Assembly: GCA_963920765.1 (NCBI GenBank)
Contig: OY987249.1
Coordinates: 18,944,483 to 19,008,482, forward strand
Length of the DNA: 64,000 nt
Direction of reading: 5' to 3'
DNA from: Ulota crispa
Taxonomy: Eukaryota > Streptophyta > Bryopsida > Orthotrichales > Orthotrichaceae
This document shows, piece by piece, positions 48,400 to 61,135 of this stretch. The notes under the pieces were generated by a model that saw only the letters and a program-made list of their open reading frames with translations, made no database searches and was not told where the DNA came from. The position numbers were made by a program, and so were the translations under genes. Positions within the stretch are counted from its first letter, which is position 1. The number at the start of each line of letters is the position of its first letter.

Positions 48400-49260
48400 A
48401 AAACAAGAATAAAAACTACTACAAGTTTACAATAAGAGATAGTGACTTTTGAAATTCAAATGTTATGAAATTAAAATGTGTTATATTTGATTGGACTTGC
48501 ACAATACTACAATGATGATTGATTAATGCAAAATTGCATATACAAGAAAATATCAAACTTAGACATTCACATGAAGCACATATTGTCTAAATGTTTGATT
48601 TTTATCTGTACCTAATAAAGTATAATATTTGACAATTTACATATTTTATACCTAAGCTACAAGTTTAGAATCTTACAATTTTGTTGGAACTTTTGTACCT
48701 TTTTTTATTTCGATATGATTTGTGATTTGTTCTTTAAATAAAGTAAATGTCCCAACAAAATGTACAAAAGCAAAAATTTTAATTTAATTATTGAATGCAA
48801 TGTGGGTTGTATTAAACATGTCATTTTTTAATGTTTGTTGCCCATTCTTTTAAAGTATCTATTTTTTTGTGAACTTTCAAAATACATAACTATGTATTTT
48901 ACAAAATAAACTAAAACAACTCATAACCCTCAAATCAAACTTGAACTAACAACAAATACAAACCGTTTGCTAATTTTTTGCTCACCTTTTGAATTCAATG
49001 CAATCATGAAAACTATACTATTATGTTATCCCTATTGGAGAAAAACTATGGGTACAAATGTACAGTAGGACCATAAATTCTACTTTACACTATTTGAATA
49101 GATGAGTGAAGCACTTGGATAGTGAGTAGTGAGTACATTTACATACTTTATGAGTACAATGCCTTTTTTTTTTTTTTTTATTGTTTTGGGTTGTGCATGT
49201 GGCTTAGGTCCTTCATAGAAGGTAACTATGGGTATGAGTGTCCATTTCTTGTACTCACGC

Positions 49261-49970
49261 TAAAGGACCACTTCTCCCTACAGGGGACAAATGGGATTTT
49301 GGGCATGTACTTATGACTACACTACTTTGTGTAGTTTTTTGAAAATTTTATGGAAGATGGGGAATTCAAAAATATGTGTGGGCATCTAATTTTTTCCTCA
49401 TTCCAACATTTATTGAAGAAGTTAAAAATGAATTTACAAGAATTTTTGTTTGGCGGGCACCCCAAAAACTTCTTTAAAAATTGCGTTTTTTTAAATAAAA
49501 ATTTGAAGTTAGTTCTTTAGATTTATGTATATGTGCGAAGCTTTCAATCATTCAATTCTAATTGATGAGATGAAAGTTATGAGAAGTTTTAGTTTGCGTC
49601 TAGGCATAGTTTTGAGATTTTCCACACCTACCTGCAAACAAACTTCTCATGACTTTCATCTCATCAATTAGAATTGAATGATTCAAAGCTTCCCACATAT
49701 ACGTAAGTCTAAAGAACTAACCTCAAAAATTTATTTTAAAAAAATGCAATTTTTAAAAAAGTTTTTGGGGTGCCCGCCAAACAAAAATTCTCATAAATTC
49801 ATTTTTGACTTCTTCAATAAATGTCGGAATGAGGAAAAAATTAGATGCCCACACAGATCTTTGAATTCCCCATCTTCCATAAAAGTTTTACAAAAATACA
49901 CAAAGTAGTTTAATCACAAGTACATGCCCAAGATCCCATTTGTCCCCTGTAGGGATAAGTGGTCCTTTAG
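49261..49970. repeat. 710-bp long inverted repeat derived from a TTAA-type MITE
   Basis: The arms 49261 to about 49595 and about 49640 to 49970 are near-perfect reverse complements around a loop of about 50 nt. The outer ends TAAAGGACCACTT and AAGTGGTCCTTTA are the family terminus with the TTAACCCC lost. Each arm matches the right half of the element at 54063-54990. Confidence 0.85.
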
Positions 49971-50939
49971 GATTTATTAGCTTGGTTTGTCAAACCTTAA
50001 GGGGCTCTTGGAGAGCTCAAGACTTTGCTAATGATTCTAAGTATGCATTTGAAAGAAATTCTTCCATCCTAAATGTTTCCAAAATTGTGAAAAAATATAC
50101 AAAAATAAACTCTTGAAAAACAAAAACAGATACAAAGACAATATATTAAGGGAATTACTACATGGACACCCTAAATTGCTAACGGGACACCCCCTCTGAG
50201 TATGAAAATGTGATTTTTAGTACTGCTTTTGTTGATTTTTTTTAATTTGGGTCAAAAGGTTTGTTTCACCTTTATCATTCTAAGGTTAACTTATACTAAA
50301 AAGAAATATGTGTGCTTAAATTTCAAACTAAAAATATAAGACGTTTGAGTTACTTCAAGAAAAAACATATCAAAAAATAGTATTGGTGCAATAATATTTC
50401 AATTTTTTTTTTAATTGTCATGTTTTCTTTCAAGGAGATGATAATGTAGTGATTGAATGAATGATAGACCACTTAATAAATTTAAAATAGCACTAAATTA
50501 TCAAATTTTGTGCTCAAAGGGGATGTCTTGTTAGCAATTTAAGGTGTCGTTGTAGTTATTCCTTATATTAATACAAAGTTGAAAGCCACTTGTAATTATC
50601 TGGAGATATGATTCATTTGGTTTAAAAAAAAATAAGTGTTTTTGTTCTCTTAACTCTAGTATGAGTCCTTAGAGCAAAATGAATAAAATTGTAAATCCCA
50701 CACATAATGGATATGCATGTGAGAGTGCCATTTGGCAATTATTCAGAACCACCATGCCCAAAAAAGGAAATCTGTTTGAAACTGCAGGTTTCAAAGCCTT
50801 CAAAACTGACGTTTTGAACTGGGGTTACAAAACGATAAAGGTAGCCTAAAAGTGGGGAATCCTGGAGTTTGACTGGGCCCAGCCCCAAAACTGCCAGTTT
50901 CTGGCTCTGTGGCTCTGTGTGGCTCGGCCTTCACGAATA

Positions 50940-51393
50940 AGGCCCGATTCAGACCAGGACGTTCACAACCATCAGACAAAGCTGTAAGCAATCTCATTCA
51001 TCAATCTTAAGGTTTTGTCTAGTGTGGCATGCACACCAAAGGGACGTCCACTGGAAGATGAGTCCATGTGATTCTTTTCTTTTCAAGATTTGAGAGGAGC
51101 TCACATGTGGTGAAGAAGATTTGAGGTCACCTTGGGAGGTGGGGTCATATCTTCTCCTTTGGACAAAACACTCCCTTGCACTTCATGTGAGGTAAAGACA
51201 ATATGAAGTCAATTAAGAATAGAAAGAATAAAAATGCTCCAAGCACCGGACGTCTGGTGCTTGGTGTGAAAGCATCCATGGGACGGACAAAACCATGATG
51301 ACATGACTATTTTCCCTCCAAACTCCATAAAATGAAACACTGTAAAGGGACCTTTGTCCGGTGGCTCCGGACGTCTTGGTCTGAATTGGGCCT
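50940..51393. mobile_element. MITE of about 450 bp with GGCCCRATTCAGACCA ends, TAA-flanked
   Basis: The left end GGCCCGATTCAGACCAGGAC pairs with the right end TCTTGGTCTGAATTGGGCC. TAA precedes the left end and follows the right, fitting a PIF/Harbinger (Tourist-like) MITE. Confidence 0.78.
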
Positions 51394-52032
51394 AACTATT
51401 GAAAGTCCTGAAGATCCGACGGTGGCGAGAAGGCGACCTAGCTTTTGGGAAGGATCGAAGGGCAGCTTCAAAGTGTCGGCACACACATCTCGGAGACACG
51501 GTGGGTGAGCAGGATCATGCATTTCATGCGGGTTCTGTACTGGATGCCTAGAATTTGGCATTGCCGGGGAAGTTCAGATATTTTCCTGACGTCCAGGTTC
51601 CAGCGTGTAAACTCAGGAATTTCTGACAGTGGGCATGGCCTTTAGAATGGCGTCTGCACCAGTAAACTTAGTATTCCCAACTGTAGCTGTCATAATTAGA
51701 CTCAAGTGGCTAAAAAATCAGTATCACATATGTGGTAAAGTTTAAATTTAACACCTTAGCATTCACGTTTGTCCTCGCCAATTGGCCATGAAACAAATTA
51801 ATTAGGTACAAATTTTGGTTAGCCACGTTTAGGAACCCTGATCTGCCATAACATTGTTAACCCTTCCTTGGGGGTCCCTTTTCCTCCCCTTAATTTGAGG
51901 ATCCCCAAGCAAATGAACATCAGCAGCTAAGGGCTTGCACCAACCAGCTTCTAGCAATCTATAATTAAAGTCTCTCTCCAGGTATTTGGGGAGGCATATA
52001 CTTCCACCGGAGGGGGAAGTTAAAAAGCTGGT
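51394..52032. other. No gene recognised
   Basis: Mixed composition; short open frames on both strands at 51307-51645 lack features or splice partners. Confidence 0.45.
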
Positions 52033-52992
52033 TAGCCCCTAAAGGACTAGTGGTGTTTTTTCAGAAAAAATCTTAGAAACTGTCAACTTTTAGTGCATTG
52101 TCCAAAATTTAAAATCAAAACCTTTTTTCACAATTCCAACTGTATAAAAGTGTGTCAAATAGGTAAGTTAATGTGTGCAAAAAATTTCAGCCCATTTGAC
52201 CACGCAGATTGTAAGATTGTAACATTTGAAGTGAGAAAAATAGCTTTTTTTCATTCCTGCAAAACAAGGTCAGCAGACTTTGACCCTTCCTAGAGTAAAA
52301 TTTTTGCTCTACACAAATTTGAGCTATTTGACCATTCACAAGTATATGATGTTAGGTTCACTCATGGAATTTTTTAGATGCAAATATAGAGTCTAGCTTA
52401 TTCTAAATCACCCTCCAATGCAAGGAGGTTTAGTGAATTGGCAATACATTAGTCATTCTTTCATGATTTCTTGTGCATTGTGGAAATCTTTTATTTGAAA
52501 TTTGAAAGGTGAAAAGTTGGAGACAAACATTTGGAATATGTGAAGAAAAGTTTCAAGAGCTTTAGATTTATAAATTGAAAGATAATAGGGTATGAAGTTA
52601 GAGGAATTTTTTTTCTTGAAGCTGCCTGAACATAGTTAACAAAGTTTGACTCCCTTTAGAATGTGATGTGAGTCCTCAATTTGTTTATTTTTTTGACAAT
52701 TGTACACCATGTTTTTTTAGTTACATACTTGTCAAATTTCAAAAGTTTATGAGAGTCTTAGCATAAGATTCTCCAAAGATGCCCAAACTGCCCAAGCTGC
52801 CCAATTTCTTTTGGGCAACATAACTTTTGAACCGGGCATCCGATTGGGGAAAAATTTAGATTTCCACTTGGGAGATACATATTTACACCTTGTGTAACAA
52901 TTTTGAGAACATCCAATAAAAATTAACTCCATATGACGCTACCCGAGTTCTCAAGTGGCTGTTGAATAGCCACTTGGTCCTTTAGGGGTTAA
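52033..52992. mobile_element. TTAA-type MITE, 960 bp, family K
   Basis: It begins TTAGCCCCTAAAGGACTAG and ends CTTGGTCCTTTAGGGGTTAA. The left target copy has changed to TTAG. The internal repeat of GCCCAAACTGCCCAAGCTGCC type near 52780 is unique in the window. Confidence 0.82.
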
Positions 52993-53071
52993 CAATGTTA
53001 TGTGCAGTCTACACCCAAAAAAGGTTGCAAGTTCACATGTGTACTATACATTCTACTTGACGTTTAACACT

Positions 53072-53722
53072 TTAACCCCTCACCGTCCATGGTATGTTTG
53101 AGTATCTCAGGATTTTCTTGAAAGTGAACAAAATGCCTACATTTTGATCAATCTTATCAATTTTCTATGAAGCGCAACCGTGCAAATTCAAAGTAGACAT
53201 GTTATAGATCACATAAGAAAAGAAATCACAACAATATCATTTATGGATTGAAAAAATATAATGTTTGATCATGAGGGTGTTAAAATTGCAAAAGTGATTT
53301 GAAGTCTTTCAATCCTCTTTTTGCATCTCAAACCTAATATTGAGGGCACCAAAAAAATATGAGTATGTAAAGTATAACATGTATAACCTCAATCAATTTA
53401 CGGCTTCTCAAAATCTATTCTACAATTTTTAAAATTGAATTTTTAATGTGATTTTTTCTCCAAGTTCTAGTGTACTTGAGGCTCATTTTGAAGAGCCTTC
53501 AACACTAGAAAGTGAAGATTTGCAATGGACACCCTTGCACAAAATCTTGAATAGACAAATCATGTTAATTCATTTTCAAAATCAGACTCCTAATGCTACA
53601 ACTAGACTTCAATAAGAATTTAAAAGTAATTATAATCATTAAAAAACTTGAGAAAAGGTCGCACACCTTTGAATAAAGTTCAGAGAGGCCCAATATGGGC
53701 CCCTTGGGTAGTGAGGGGTTAA
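53072..53722. mobile_element. TTAA-type MITE, 651 bp, family G
   Basis: It begins TTAACCCCTCACCGTCC and ends GGGTAGTGAGGGGTTAA. The terminal TTAA is shared with the next element, which starts at 53719, so two elements are joined at a single TTAA. Confidence 0.85.
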
Positions 53723-56700
53723 CCCCTAAGCTCTAAGCGCCGCTTTACACTAGGAGGAGTACACTAGGAGTCAAGGTCATGAAAACTTGAAGCCATTTTG
53801 ATCAAATTTTTAGCTTAAATGGCCTCAAGAATAGCCCCAAGAATGGCCCCAAGTGCCCATTATAATATGAATATAATGGAGGCTAACTCTCTTGTGTGTA
53901 AAGGCTTTGAAGCCAAAAAGTTGAGGCCATTAGAACAAACTTTGAAAATTTCAAGAGAAAAGGGATTAAAAAAAAATTGAGGATACCGGTAAATGATATT
54001 TTTACTGCATCCTATGGCGTTGAGTCTCTCAAAATGATGTTTATTATTCAAAAAATCATATATTAACCCCTAAAGGACTGAGCCATTTTTTCAGTGAAAA
54101 TCACTCAAAACTGCCACTTTTGGGGGGTTAGTAAGAAGGTAGTTTTTTTTGAAAATTTGGGAAATCCAACCGTAGGATCTTGCCTTAGACTAGATTAGGT
54201 GCTTGTGGAAAAGAAATTAGGTCATTCTAGATGGACATGAGTGAGATATATTTACATCTAAAGTGAAAAGAAAAGTTCTTTTTTCATGCTGCTCCAAAAT
54301 TTCAAAAGCCTTTGACAATTCTTACATGAAAATAATTGCTCTACGCAACTTTGCACTTTATTTTTCCCATGTAGGAGATCAAGTTAGCCATGTGTGAGAG
54401 AATTTTCAAATCAATTGGAACTACACAACACATGGGAAAAATCAGTAAGTAAAAAGAAGTAGAGAATGAGTCAAATCACTAAATTGTTAAGAATTTAATT
54501 ATTAAAATGAAAATTGCAAATCCTAATGGTCAAAATGTTGTGATAAACAATCTGCTTGCTTTGGTTTAATTTTTTTCCAAAATAATGGAAATTGAGTAAA
54601 GTAAAGGACTTCAAAGTTTATTTTAGAGTAGAGAATCCATAACTGCCCGCAAACAAAAACTCCTCATAACTATAATGTCATTGATTGAAATTGAATGATT
54701 CAAAGCTTCTCACCTATAAAAAAATCTAAAGAATCAATTTCAAATTTTAATTTTAAAAAATAAGAATTTTCAAATAAGTTTTTGGGCTGCCCAAGCAGGC
54801 AGTCCTCCCCAAATTTTCAGAAAATCTTTCATAACTTCTTCAATAATTGTTGGAATGAGGAAAAAATTAGATGCCCGCGTAGATCTTTGCATTCCCCAGC
54901 TTCAATAAAAGTTTCTGGAAAATCACACAAAGTAGTTTTATCCAAAGGTAAATGCCCAAACTCCCACTTGTCCCCCAAAGGGACAACAGTCCCTAAAATT
55001 CTTTTGTGTTTAGAGGCCCAAAACTGCTTCAAAATACTAGTCCCCGAAGCAAGATCAAAATCTTCATTGAAACTTACTTTTTAACAAATCCAACCATAGG
55101 ATTCTTTGGTTGACTTGCACAACTACATTGTCCCAAAATTTCAGAATGAATATCCCCACCAATTGCAAGACCAATGTGCTTAAACTTCAAAATATAGGTT
55201 TTTCTAGTCCTTCCAAAAGGTGAAGTTTTGATTTTCAAACTTTTTAGAGAAAAACACATATGTTGTATTTCTTGTGCAATTTTGGCAATATGTTGGAAAA
55301 TGGGTTGAAAGCATATATAAAATAATTTAACCAAAAAAAAATTTGGATTTATTTTTACAAAAATTGTAAAGTGAAAGGTATTGTTAAATGAAAGATATAA
55401 CTAATATGCTAATAAGTTTTGGAAGAATTTGAAAATTGTTAATCCCAAAGGTGAGAATGCTCTAACAGGCAATTAGTAACTTTAGTTTTCATTTTCATTT
55501 GAAGTTTTTCAAAATTAAGAGTAAAAGATATCTTTATATGTTTTTTCTACCCTCTTCCTACCTTCATTGCCTGCAAAATAAAACTCCTTTTAAATCTTAC
55601 CTCATTATTTGGAATTGAGTGATCCAATTTTTTTGAGTAGGTATCATTCTATACAATTATATAAAAATAAAAATAAAAAATTTAGAATATATTTTTTGCT
55701 GCCCGGTTTGACATTGAAATTGAAAAAACCTTCTAACTTCTGCATTACTTATTGGAACGACATGGGGTAGTTGCAAGAATGACCTGCCAATTTTGTCTCA
55801 AACACCCTTAGTACTATGTCGTACTCTAAAGTACTATGAGCTTTTAAAATAATTTTTTTTAAATAAAATAAAATATGGAAAATTTGTAAAGCACTTAAAA
55901 TAGCATACTTGTGAAAATTCAGACTTAGAAATTTTTTATTCTAAAATTTATGCACAAAACAAAATCACCAACAAAAAGCCAATTTCTTTCTTGCTTTTTA
56001 GAAAATAGTAAAATAATTCAAAAAAATAAAATAAAAGATGCCCATTTGAGAACCCATTAAACACATTCACATGGTACAATTGCTTTGTTGAGGAATTCCT
56101 TTGTATTTCACCAATGAAGGGAGATAGGATGCCCACTTTGAGACAATTTAGATGCCATGGAATTTATGATTTTGCAAAATGCTTCTATAAATGCGTGTAA
56201 GCATGCTACATAAACAACATCCCTGATTTATAGCCCTAGAAGAGCTTTTTTGGACCCAAAATAGTACTAAAAACCCCCAAAATGGCCAAGGTAGACACCT
56301 ATTTGGGGGCTGCTTAAAAATAGCAAAATAATTTTAAAAAACACAAAAAAATCACTAAACTTCAATTACTTGCATGTTCACAATATTCTAAAAGGACAAA
56401 TCAACATGACTTCTTTGCATAAGTTACAAGCAAAAAACAAGCCGCAGAAGGTGAGGGGGGTAGAATGTAGTACAAGTCATTCTTGCAATCACCCCATGAA
56501 ATAAAGCTTCACATGTAGATTATGATGAGTAGCATCTATCCTAAAAAATTCATGAAAAATTTCCAAATTATGAAGTCAAGAGAGCCTACCCAAGTTCTCA
56601 TAAAACCCAAAGTGGGCTCCTTGGTCCTTTAGGGGTTAATAAAATTGACAATTGCCATGGGGTCAAGAACTGGCTTCACATTTTTTGAAGACCCAATTTC

Positions 56701-56905
56701 TAAAGTTGGGGCCATGTGAGATTTTGTCTTTAAATATTAAAATATGTTCTAAAATTTAGTGTTGACTCCAAGTATAAAGACCTTTCAAGAGGCCATTTTC
56801 AAAATATGAACCAATCAAATTCCAGTATTGGCAAGAGTATTGCGCTTGTCACAAGCTAGAAACTTGCCTCATCTCATAGTGTAAAGTGGCCCTAAGAGTG
56901 CTTCC
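53719..56905. mobile_element. Outer element of a nested TTAA-type cluster
   Basis: The left end is TTAACCCCTAAGCTCTAAGC followed by GCCGCTTTACACTAG. The right end near 56875-56905 reads TAGTGTAAAGTGGCCCTAAG, the reverse complement with decay. Between them sits the insertion at 54063-56639. Confidence 0.6.
54063..56639. mobile_element. Composite TTAA-type insertion: fused E1 and D copies with further inserted DNA
   Basis: It begins TTAACCCCTAAAGGACTGAG and ends TTGGTCCTTTAGGGGTTAA. 54063 to about 54990 is one element type (E1); from about 54997 the sequence is a reverse copy of 12595-13515, interrupted at about 55770-56500 by unrelated AT-rich DNA. The E1/D junction reads ACAGTCCCTAAAATTC and lacks the expected TTAA. 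Confidence 0.75.
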
Positions 56906-57328
56906 ATAATGTGAATAATGAATGATTTCAAATGCTTATTATAGGGCGTAGGAGTGTATGACATGGATGAAGCACTTTTAAGTATGTTTAAGAAAAAAAA
57001 ATTGTGTTCTTCAAGTGTATGATTTATTTGATCGTTGAGTCATTTGGGTGATTCATTGATTTTGTGCAAGAATCTAATATCCTAGATTGGTTCAAGCAAA
57101 GTTGGAAAGAAAATAAACTTGCAAAAATGAAGATGTTCCTCATGTACCTAAATCTAAACTATGCAAAATCCAAATATAAATATCCATATGAGCAAAACAT
57201 TGGGAGGTCTACTCATGTTGAGAGACATAAACTCTCAATTTTTTGTATATGTTTCCTAATGTTTCAAATCTACCAACATTCTCCACAAATCTCTTGATCT
57301 TTTGTAGATATCTCTTTTGATTTGCATA
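56906..57328. other. No gene recognised
   Basis: Plain AT-rich sequence; the open frame at 57064-57297 has no recognisable features. Confidence 0.45.
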
Positions 57329-57368
57329 TAAGGTAGGTACACCCAATGGCGTGGGTGTACCTACCTTA
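57329..57368. mobile_element. 40-bp perfect palindrome made only of two TAAGGTAG-type terminal repeats
   Basis: TAAGGTAGGTACACCCA (17 bp) is followed by the 6-nt loop ATGGCG and the exact reverse complement. The arm matches the terminal repeat of the TAAGGTAG MITEs in this window, so this looks like a copy whose whole interior has been lost. Confidence 0.8.
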
Positions 57369-57748
57369 TCTACTCATAATTTGAATTTCATATATACAAA
57401 CATCAAGAGACCTCTTGATGTTTTGCATTTGGGCTGTTGTTTTTGGATTTTGAATAGTTTAGATTTAGTTAAATACGGTGGTTATTTGCAAACTTTCCTA
57501 GGAATTGGTTCGATGCATTTCCCACGTTGTTCCAAGCCCATTAGTATTTGAAATTACATTCACACGTATTGTTGGGAATGCATCATATTCACATTTACAT
57601 GACAAAAAATGATGTTTTCTATATACTAGGTTAGGTAAAGTTTTTGTTCAGAATGAAAATTCAATATTGGAAATGCAATAAAACTACATCCCAAAGTTGG
57701 TTGAATGCATTTTCGATGGGGTTTTAATTGCAATTTTAGTATTGAATT

Positions 57749-58076
57749 TAGGGGAAACTTTATGGATGTCTGTGAAGTTTGCCATATTTGTACAGATGTT
57801 CCTAGTTTTTCAGAAATTGCACAAATATTCAGAAATTGCACAAATATTCTTGGATTATAACTTTCAAACGTTAGTTCTATTGTACACCAGCTACTTCTTT
57901 TTTGTTCTATTGCACTCCTTCCTTCAATATTGATCATGAAGGAAGTAGTGTGCATAACAAAACAGATGTTTGAAAATTATGGTCCAAGGATATTTATGCA
58001 ATTCCTAAAAAACCAAGAGCATCTATACAAATATGGTAAACTTCAAGCCTTAGGAGTATCCATAAAATTTTCCCTT
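57749..58076. mobile_element. MITE of about 330 bp related to the kinase intron 1 element
   Basis: The left end GGGGAAACTTTATGGATG pairs with the right end AGTATCCATAAAATTTTCCC. The internal segment TTTTTCAGAAATTGCAC corresponds to TTTTTCAGAAATTACAC at 44158-44174. Confidence 0.7.
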
Positions 58077-59993
58077 GAATTGATTGGCTGTGGATTGGAG
58101 GGGAGGAGGTTTTAAATCAACATTGAGGAAATTTTAGAAGGTATCCTAAAATGTGAGACAATGCTACAAGGATAGAACCTCTCGTATTGTAGGTTGTTGA
58201 TGATGGATATGCATAGACTGTAGGGAATTTGGGATTGCAATTAGTTGTTTGTCAAAGTGAACTTTGAGAAAAAGATGTCATTTCTACTAGGATTATGAAA
58301 AAATCATGTCTTTTGAGTTTTTTGGCAAAAGATAAATTTAACGATGTTGTTTGAAATTTGTTGTTTTCATATGTATTTTAAAACAAATTTCTTAACACTC
58401 AACGACGGTATTCATAGATTTAGCATATGTCATGAGCCTCATCAATTTAAAATTAATAAATCTACGCATATTTTACCAGGGTTGTATTGATTGTTCACCC
58501 TTTTATTGCATATGTAATATGCCGGTCAATCTTACTGACTATCTCTATTAGTTGGTGGGGTACCAACACTTTCATTTTTTACCTTAAAATGGATTTTTTT
58601 GTGTTAAAGCAAGATATCAAAGAATAAAGATATCTATCCTTTCATTCACCTTGGAATCACCATAATTATGACCTTCACGTGTTAGCACTGTCTTCTACAA
58701 ATGTTATAATATAACACATTAGAAAGTAAGAGCTATAATTGAATATTTAAAGCAAAGATAAAAATGTCAGTGAATATAAAGTATGAAAAAAATCGTGGAT
58801 CTTGTTATGAAAACCTCAAAATCTAATCTTAATATTCATTGATTTCAAAAATGTATGGGAGATTGAAAAGCATTGAAAGAAGTTCAAAATGAGCTTGAGG
58901 ATAAGTATGAATGAAGTTAGGTGAGAGTTGCAAGTGACATTGTCTCTCCAATCCCACAAGCACATTAACAATTGGTTGTTACTTAGGGTGTCTTTGGGGA
59001 ATGCCATATTGTGAGCAGGGATCATGGGCCTAGATTTTTGTCAAAATATTCAATTTCACCTATAATTCTATATATAAGACCCTACAATTGTGTATTTAAA
59101 TTTTGTTTTAAAAAAAAATAGTTTTTTGTAGTTTTTCATTGATTTTAGCTCAAAATCAATTCATGCTCACCAAATCTTGACATACCACTCAAAGGCTCAT
59201 CATTTCAAATTCACAAAATAGCATTGTCTAAACCATGTGCAATTAATAAGGAATCATATATCCTTGGATGTATGGGGCTAATGTGTCTATTCTTCAATGT
59301 AAGGGGCTAATAGCTCTTTCCTTGCGTGCAAGAGGCTAATGGCCCCTGAGTTATGTCAATAGGGCTATGACACCCAACGTAGCCATTATATATGTAACTA
59401 GCTTGTTTCAAATTGAAATAGTTGTTCACTAGTTGCAAATAATTCCATTGCCTCTAGTCCAAAGGAACAAATTGAAATTGCTCAAGATGCAACAGTAGCT
59501 ATTACCTCAAACTAGTACAAGATTAAAAATGGAATTGCAAAAATCACAATATTTTTGCATTGTTTCGATTTCCAAAATGAACATTTAAACAATTTATTCA
59601 CCATCGTAAATACCAACAAGAGTAAAACTATGATTTTTCACTGGTCATCATATTTTCGCATTTGCAAGACCGTGTTTTATAATGATATTTGCCTATTTGA
59701 TGAAGACCATCGTATGTAATTTCAGCACCCTAATGCTTTATCCCATTGTATATCTAAGTTAATGGCCATTATATTTTATGTATTTTCAATCCCTATTGTT
59801 TTGTCAAAGTTTTTGTTTTGCCAAGAACAACATGTCACACTCTTAGAACCCCAACAAAAGGAGATAAATGTCCAAGTGCTTTAATAAGAAAACCCATTTA
59901 CATTTGAAAAAATTTGAGTAAAACATGAATATCATTAAATAGCGCCAATACACCACCTTGAGTCCAATGCAATCTTATGTATCTACTGATGTT
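58077..59993. other. No gene recognised; contains one dispersed repeat copy
   Basis: 59010-59205 resembles 755-975 and 42568-42770. 59265-59345 contains three imperfect repeats of an AGGGGCTAAT-like unit. The rest is plain AT-rich sequence. Confidence 0.45.
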
Positions 59994-60299
59994 TAAGGTA
60001 GGAGGCTCATAAACCACACATCTAAGAGTTGTTTGTCATTTTGGAGAAGCTAAAATACTTGAAACTATTTTTGGTAAGTTTTAGTAGGAAGAAAAATGCA
60101 ATTTGTATCTATCCTAAATCATTTCATATTTTTTGGACCTTTGTGAAATTAGTTATGAATTTTTGAAGTTCAAATGCAATGATCATTAAAACTAGTCACC
60201 CCTTGAAATGTACATTGTTGGTACATGAAAGAAAGCAAAATGTACCTCTAAGCCATGATCGGTTTTACAGCCTAGTCAGTTTATGAGCCTCTTACCTTA
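59994..60299. mobile_element. MITE of about 305 bp, AAGGTAG-type ends
   Basis: The left end TAAGGTAGGAGGCTCATAAA pairs with the right end TTTATGAGCCTCTTACCTTA. It is flanked by TA like the other AAGGTAG elements. Confidence 0.72.
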
Positions 60300-60362
60300 C
60301 CTTCCAAGCTCAAATTGGTACAACAAAACGTGAGCCTGCCATTGAATACATCAAACACTTGC

Positions 60363-60774
60363 TAAGGTAGTATGCTTGAAAACTGCCCATCCAAGGGCTC
60401 ATCCCTCTTTTTCATGGTCTTTGGTGGATGGAAGGATTTTTAGTTCATTTTTTAGACAAAGAGAAACAGATGCTAAATGCAACATGTCGTTTCATATTTT
60501 TTGAAGCATTTTTGAGTTACTTATGAACTCTCAAAGTGCATGTGTCATAGGTACCTATTATTAACCTTAGACCTTCCAAGAACCGTTCACTTGCAAGTTG
60601 TGAAGAGATTTGAGGAAGCAAAGAGAATGATTGGCTCTTGCAATTAAAAATAAATTTTCTTCCATGCATTCAATGAGTTGTAAGAAGCTAATGTAAGAAC
60701 CACCAATGCACCATTTCACAACAAGCTACTGGATGGTTCAAAATGAGCAAACGGTTTTTGAGCATACTACCTTA
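60363..60774. mobile_element. MITE of about 410 bp, AAGGTAG-type ends
   Basis: The left end TAAGGTAGTATGCTTGAAAA pairs with the right end TTTTTGAGCATACTACCTTA. Confidence 0.72.
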
Positions 60775-61135
60775 TGCCTAATCCATTACAAACAAAGCAA
60801 GTAACTCGGTCAGTTGCTAAAGCTTGAGTAGAAGAAACTACTAAAACTCTACCTTAAAAGGGCAGTAATCATGATATTTGTTAATTTGGGAAAAAGCCTT
60901 TCTCAAAACCAATTTTGAAGCACTAAATTTTGCATTTGTGTAAATATTTTGGTGATTTAAAGTGAGTTTTTTGAGAATTCCTTCAAGATATTTCATCATT
61001 GATGTAAGGTCTTGAAGAAATCATGATAATATTCACTCTAAATCACCAAAGGACTCTCTTAAATATGAAAAATTTAGAAGTCCCAATTTTTGAACAGTTG
61101 ATTAATTAACAAGAGAGCTTTGTACAATAGAACTC

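Larger units (their letters stand above)
47088..50932. mobile_element. Possible composite element of about 3.8 kb with GGCCACACAGAGCC-type ends
   Basis: GGCCACACAGAGCCAGAAAC at the left is matched in reverse by GGCTCTGTGTGGCTCGGCC at the right. The interior contains a TTAA-type MITE (47480-48399), a segment related to the intron 12 MITE, and the long foldback at 49261-49970. No transposase frame is visible. It could equally be two solo copies. Confidence 0.4.
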
